Assembly (NCBI GenBank): GCA_948946035.1 | Contig: CARBKU010000067.1 | Coordinates: 1-6,628 of the forward strand | DNA from: an uncultured Clostridia bacterium | Lineage (GTDB): Bacteria; Bacillota; Clostridia; TANB77; CAG-508 | DNA length: 6,628 nt | Direction: 5' to 3' | Shown here: piece by piece, positions 5,230 through 6,628 of the stretch | How positions within the stretch are numbered: position 1 is the first letter of the stretch | How the letters are laid out: every line of letters begins with the position of its first letter | Position numbers and translations under genes: made by a program | Notes under the pieces: generated by a model | Seen by the model: the letters and a program-made list of their open reading frames with translations, nothing else | Told to the model about the DNA's origin: nothing | The model's database searches: none

Positions 5230-5520
5230 ATGAGAATTTTTAAAGTGCCATTTGATATAAAACGCGAAGAAAAGATTTTTGGAGGTTATTTAAGTTTAAG
5301 GCAAGTTCTTTATATAATGCTAGGTGCATCTAGTTTAGGAACACTTGCAATGCCTATTCCTTTAATCATAAAAATATTTTTCATTAGCTCAATAGCAACA
5401 TTTTTCTTGTTATGTAGCTTTTTGAAAATTGGTGAACAGAACTTTGATAAGTTCTTTTATTTTGCCATAAAGTACATCTTTCGTAAGAAAAAATTTGTAT
5501 ATGAGAGGTGTAGCAAATGA
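5230..5520 (+). CDS. PrgI family (VirB3-like) conjugation protein
   Basis: The 96-residue protein opens with MRIFKVPFDIKREEKIFGGYLSLRQ, the typical start of PrgI-family proteins: a short cytoplasmic segment with a conserved P-x-D-I and a (G)xLSxRQ motif. Two adjacent transmembrane helices follow (about 22-42 and 44-66), then a basic cytoplasmic tail. PrgI/TrsC-type proteins are Gram-positive counterparts of VirB3, inner-membrane partners of the VirB4 ATPase in type IV secretion. AGGAGG at 5215-5220 gives a good ribosome binding site. The last four bases (ATGA, 5517-5520) overlap the start of the next gene, so translation is likely coupled. Confidence 0.8.
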   Translation: MRIFKVPFDIKREEKIFGGYLSLRQVLYIMLGASSLGTLAMPIPLIIKIFFISSIATFFLLCSFLKIGEQNFDKFFYFAIKYIFRKKKFVYERCSK

Positions 5521-6260
5521 TTATAATGTTTATTTTTCTATTTTTGACTGTTGCTTTTGTTATTGGTACAGCAATTTATCTAAATCGTAAGAAAAAGAAT
5601 GTAAGTGCTAATCTTAAGCAAGATTCAAAAAATGATACAAAAGAAAAAAGTAAAAAAGGTCATAAAAAACAACTAGCAGATATATTTGATATGAAAATTA
5701 AGGATAATATTATCTGTTTAGGCAATAGATATTCTAATATTATTAGGCTTGGAAATATTGATTACAATATGCTTTCGGATTCTGAACAAAATGCAATTGA
5801 AAATGTACTGATCCAAACAGCTTTAGCAATAGATTATCCAATTCAATTCTTTTCAACAACAGAATTTATAGACACTAGCAAAGTAATCTCATTGCTAAAA
5901 GAAAATAAAGCAAATAGCTTTAAAATAAAGGAATATAAAGATTACTTAATAGAATATCTACAAAACCTTATGGAAAATAGAACAATATCAGTTGTAAAAA
6001 ACTATGCAATTATCTCTTATGATGGACTATATGAAAATGCTATTGAAGAATTAAATAGAAAATCAACAGCATTTACAGGAAATCTATTAAGAGCAAAAAT
6101 TATGTGCGAAATACTTAACGAAGACGAACTTTATAATTTAATTTATAGAGAATTAAACAAAAATTCTGGTTTAAATATTAGTAAATTAAAAGAAGGAGGG
6201 AAAAATCTATATGTTGGTAAAAAACAGAAAACAAAAGAAAAAAGAAATAAACATATTTGA
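5517..6260 (+). CDS. TrsD-like membrane protein of the conjugation apparatus
   Basis: The start at 5517 overlaps the PrgI-like stop (ATGA) and has AGAGG at 5504-5508; a second in-frame ATG at 5526 is a less likely alternative. The 247-residue product has one N-terminal membrane helix (about 2-21), a Lys-rich linker (about 24-51) and a cytoplasmic domain from about 55 on. The stretch NIIRLGNIDYNMLSDSEQNA and the later YPIQFFSTTEFIDT recall TrsD-type proteins, found between PrgI-like and VirB4-like genes in Gram-positive conjugative plasmids and ICEs. Its exact job is not established; gene order suggests it works with VirB4 at the membrane. The 3' end overlaps the VirB4-like gene by 50 bases, and both frames are lysine-rich in the overlap. 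Confidence 0.7.
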   Translation: MIIMFIFLFLTVAFVIGTAIYLNRKKKNVSANLKQDSKNDTKEKSKKGHKKQLADIFDMKIKDNIICLGNRYSNIIRLGNIDYNMLSDSEQNAIENVLIQTALAIDYPIQFFSTTEFIDTSKVISLLKENKANSFKIKEYKDYLIEYLQNLMENRTISVVKNYAIISYDGLYENAIEELNRKSTAFTGNLLRAKIMCEILNEDELYNLIYRELNKNSGLNISKLKEGGKNLYVGKKQKTKEKRNKHI

Positions 6261-6628
6261 TAATGTTCCTACTATTGCAGACATTATTTTGCCTGACGCA
6301 CTACAAGAAAAACGAGATTATCTAGTTTGTGGCTATAATAAATTTAGTAGAATGTTTGTATTAACTATTTATCCTGAACAAACTTGGGTAAGTTGGTTAG
6401 ACAGTCTATTTCATATTGGAAATATCAATATTTCTGTAAAAGTTGAACCAGCTAACAATGGAAATACTATTAATCAATTAACAAAAAAATTAGTACAAAG
6501 TCAAAGTGAATATGCAACATATTCAAGACAACGGAAATATACTACATTTGCCTGAACTTGAAAAACAAATTGGATGGTGTTAGAATAGATATATAGACAC
6601 AAAATTTTGCGAATAACTAATAAAAATG
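6211..6628 (+). pseudogene. VirB4/TrsE-like conjugation ATPase, N-terminal part, disrupted as sequenced
   Basis: Only the first ~115 codons are visible before the window ends; family members are usually 600-800 residues, so the ATPase motifs would lie beyond. ATG 6211 has AGGAGG at 6194-6199, with a long 11-nt spacing. After a basic start, residues from about 37 on (DYLVCGYNKFSRMFVLTIYPEQ, ...WVSWLDSLFHIGNINISVKVEP) match the VirB4/TraC N-terminal domain, as does QLTKKLVQSQSEYATYSRQ. The frame then breaks: after 6532 the expected GNILHLPELEKQI is in the next frame (6533-6571), DGVRIDI in a third (6573-6593), then a TAG (6594-6596), TQNFANN and another stop (6618-6620). VirB4 powers substrate transfer and pilus assembly in type IV secretion. 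So many lesions in under 100 bases suggest poor sequence quality at a contig end or a decayed gene. Confidence 0.7.

Overview
The window is very AT-rich. It uses standard bacterial code with TGA as a stop, strong AGGAGG-type ribosome binding sites, a sortase-type surface protein and Gram-positive conjugation genes. This points to a low-GC Firmicute, most likely a Clostridia-type (perhaps gut) bacterium. No species can be named from the sequence.

Left part (1-3424), probably chromosomal flank. A well-formed promoter drives a small membrane-anchored coiled-coil protein of unknown function (143-622). A hairpin terminator or attenuator overlapped by a tiny ORF follows (625-705). Next is an Lsa-type ABC-F ribosomal protection gene (743-2228), complete in length but broken by two -1 frameshifts in homopolymers. 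A strong hairpin (2226-2258) separates it from a convergent gene for a secreted, sortase-anchored cohesin-domain protein (2281-3087, minus strand) with its own promoter.

Junction (3425-3469). On the minus strand lies the exact 3' part of a tRNA-Lys(CUU) gene, from the anticodon loop through the T-arm and acceptor strand to CCA, with no matching 5' half. This is what an integrative element leaves at its distal att site. By polarity, sequence at higher coordinates should be the element, and the restored intact tRNA gene should lie beyond the right edge.

Right part (3470-6628), one end of an integrative and conjugative element. It holds a GC-rich nested inverted repeat (candidate cis-acting DNA site), a 40-codon ORF overlapping a helix-turn-helix, replication-initiator-like gene (3829-4514, with one -1 frameshift), a two-helix membrane protein, and a type IV secretion block. 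That block is a VirB2-like pilin candidate, a PrgI/VirB3-like protein, a TrsD-like membrane protein and the N-terminus of a VirB4-like ATPase. All run on the plus strand with short gaps or overlaps, as one transfer operon.

A quality warning applies. Three genes read correctly only after restoring one base in a short homopolymer, always a deletion, and the last ~100 bases carry several more lesions. Sequencing or assembly error must be excluded before calling any of these pseudogenes.
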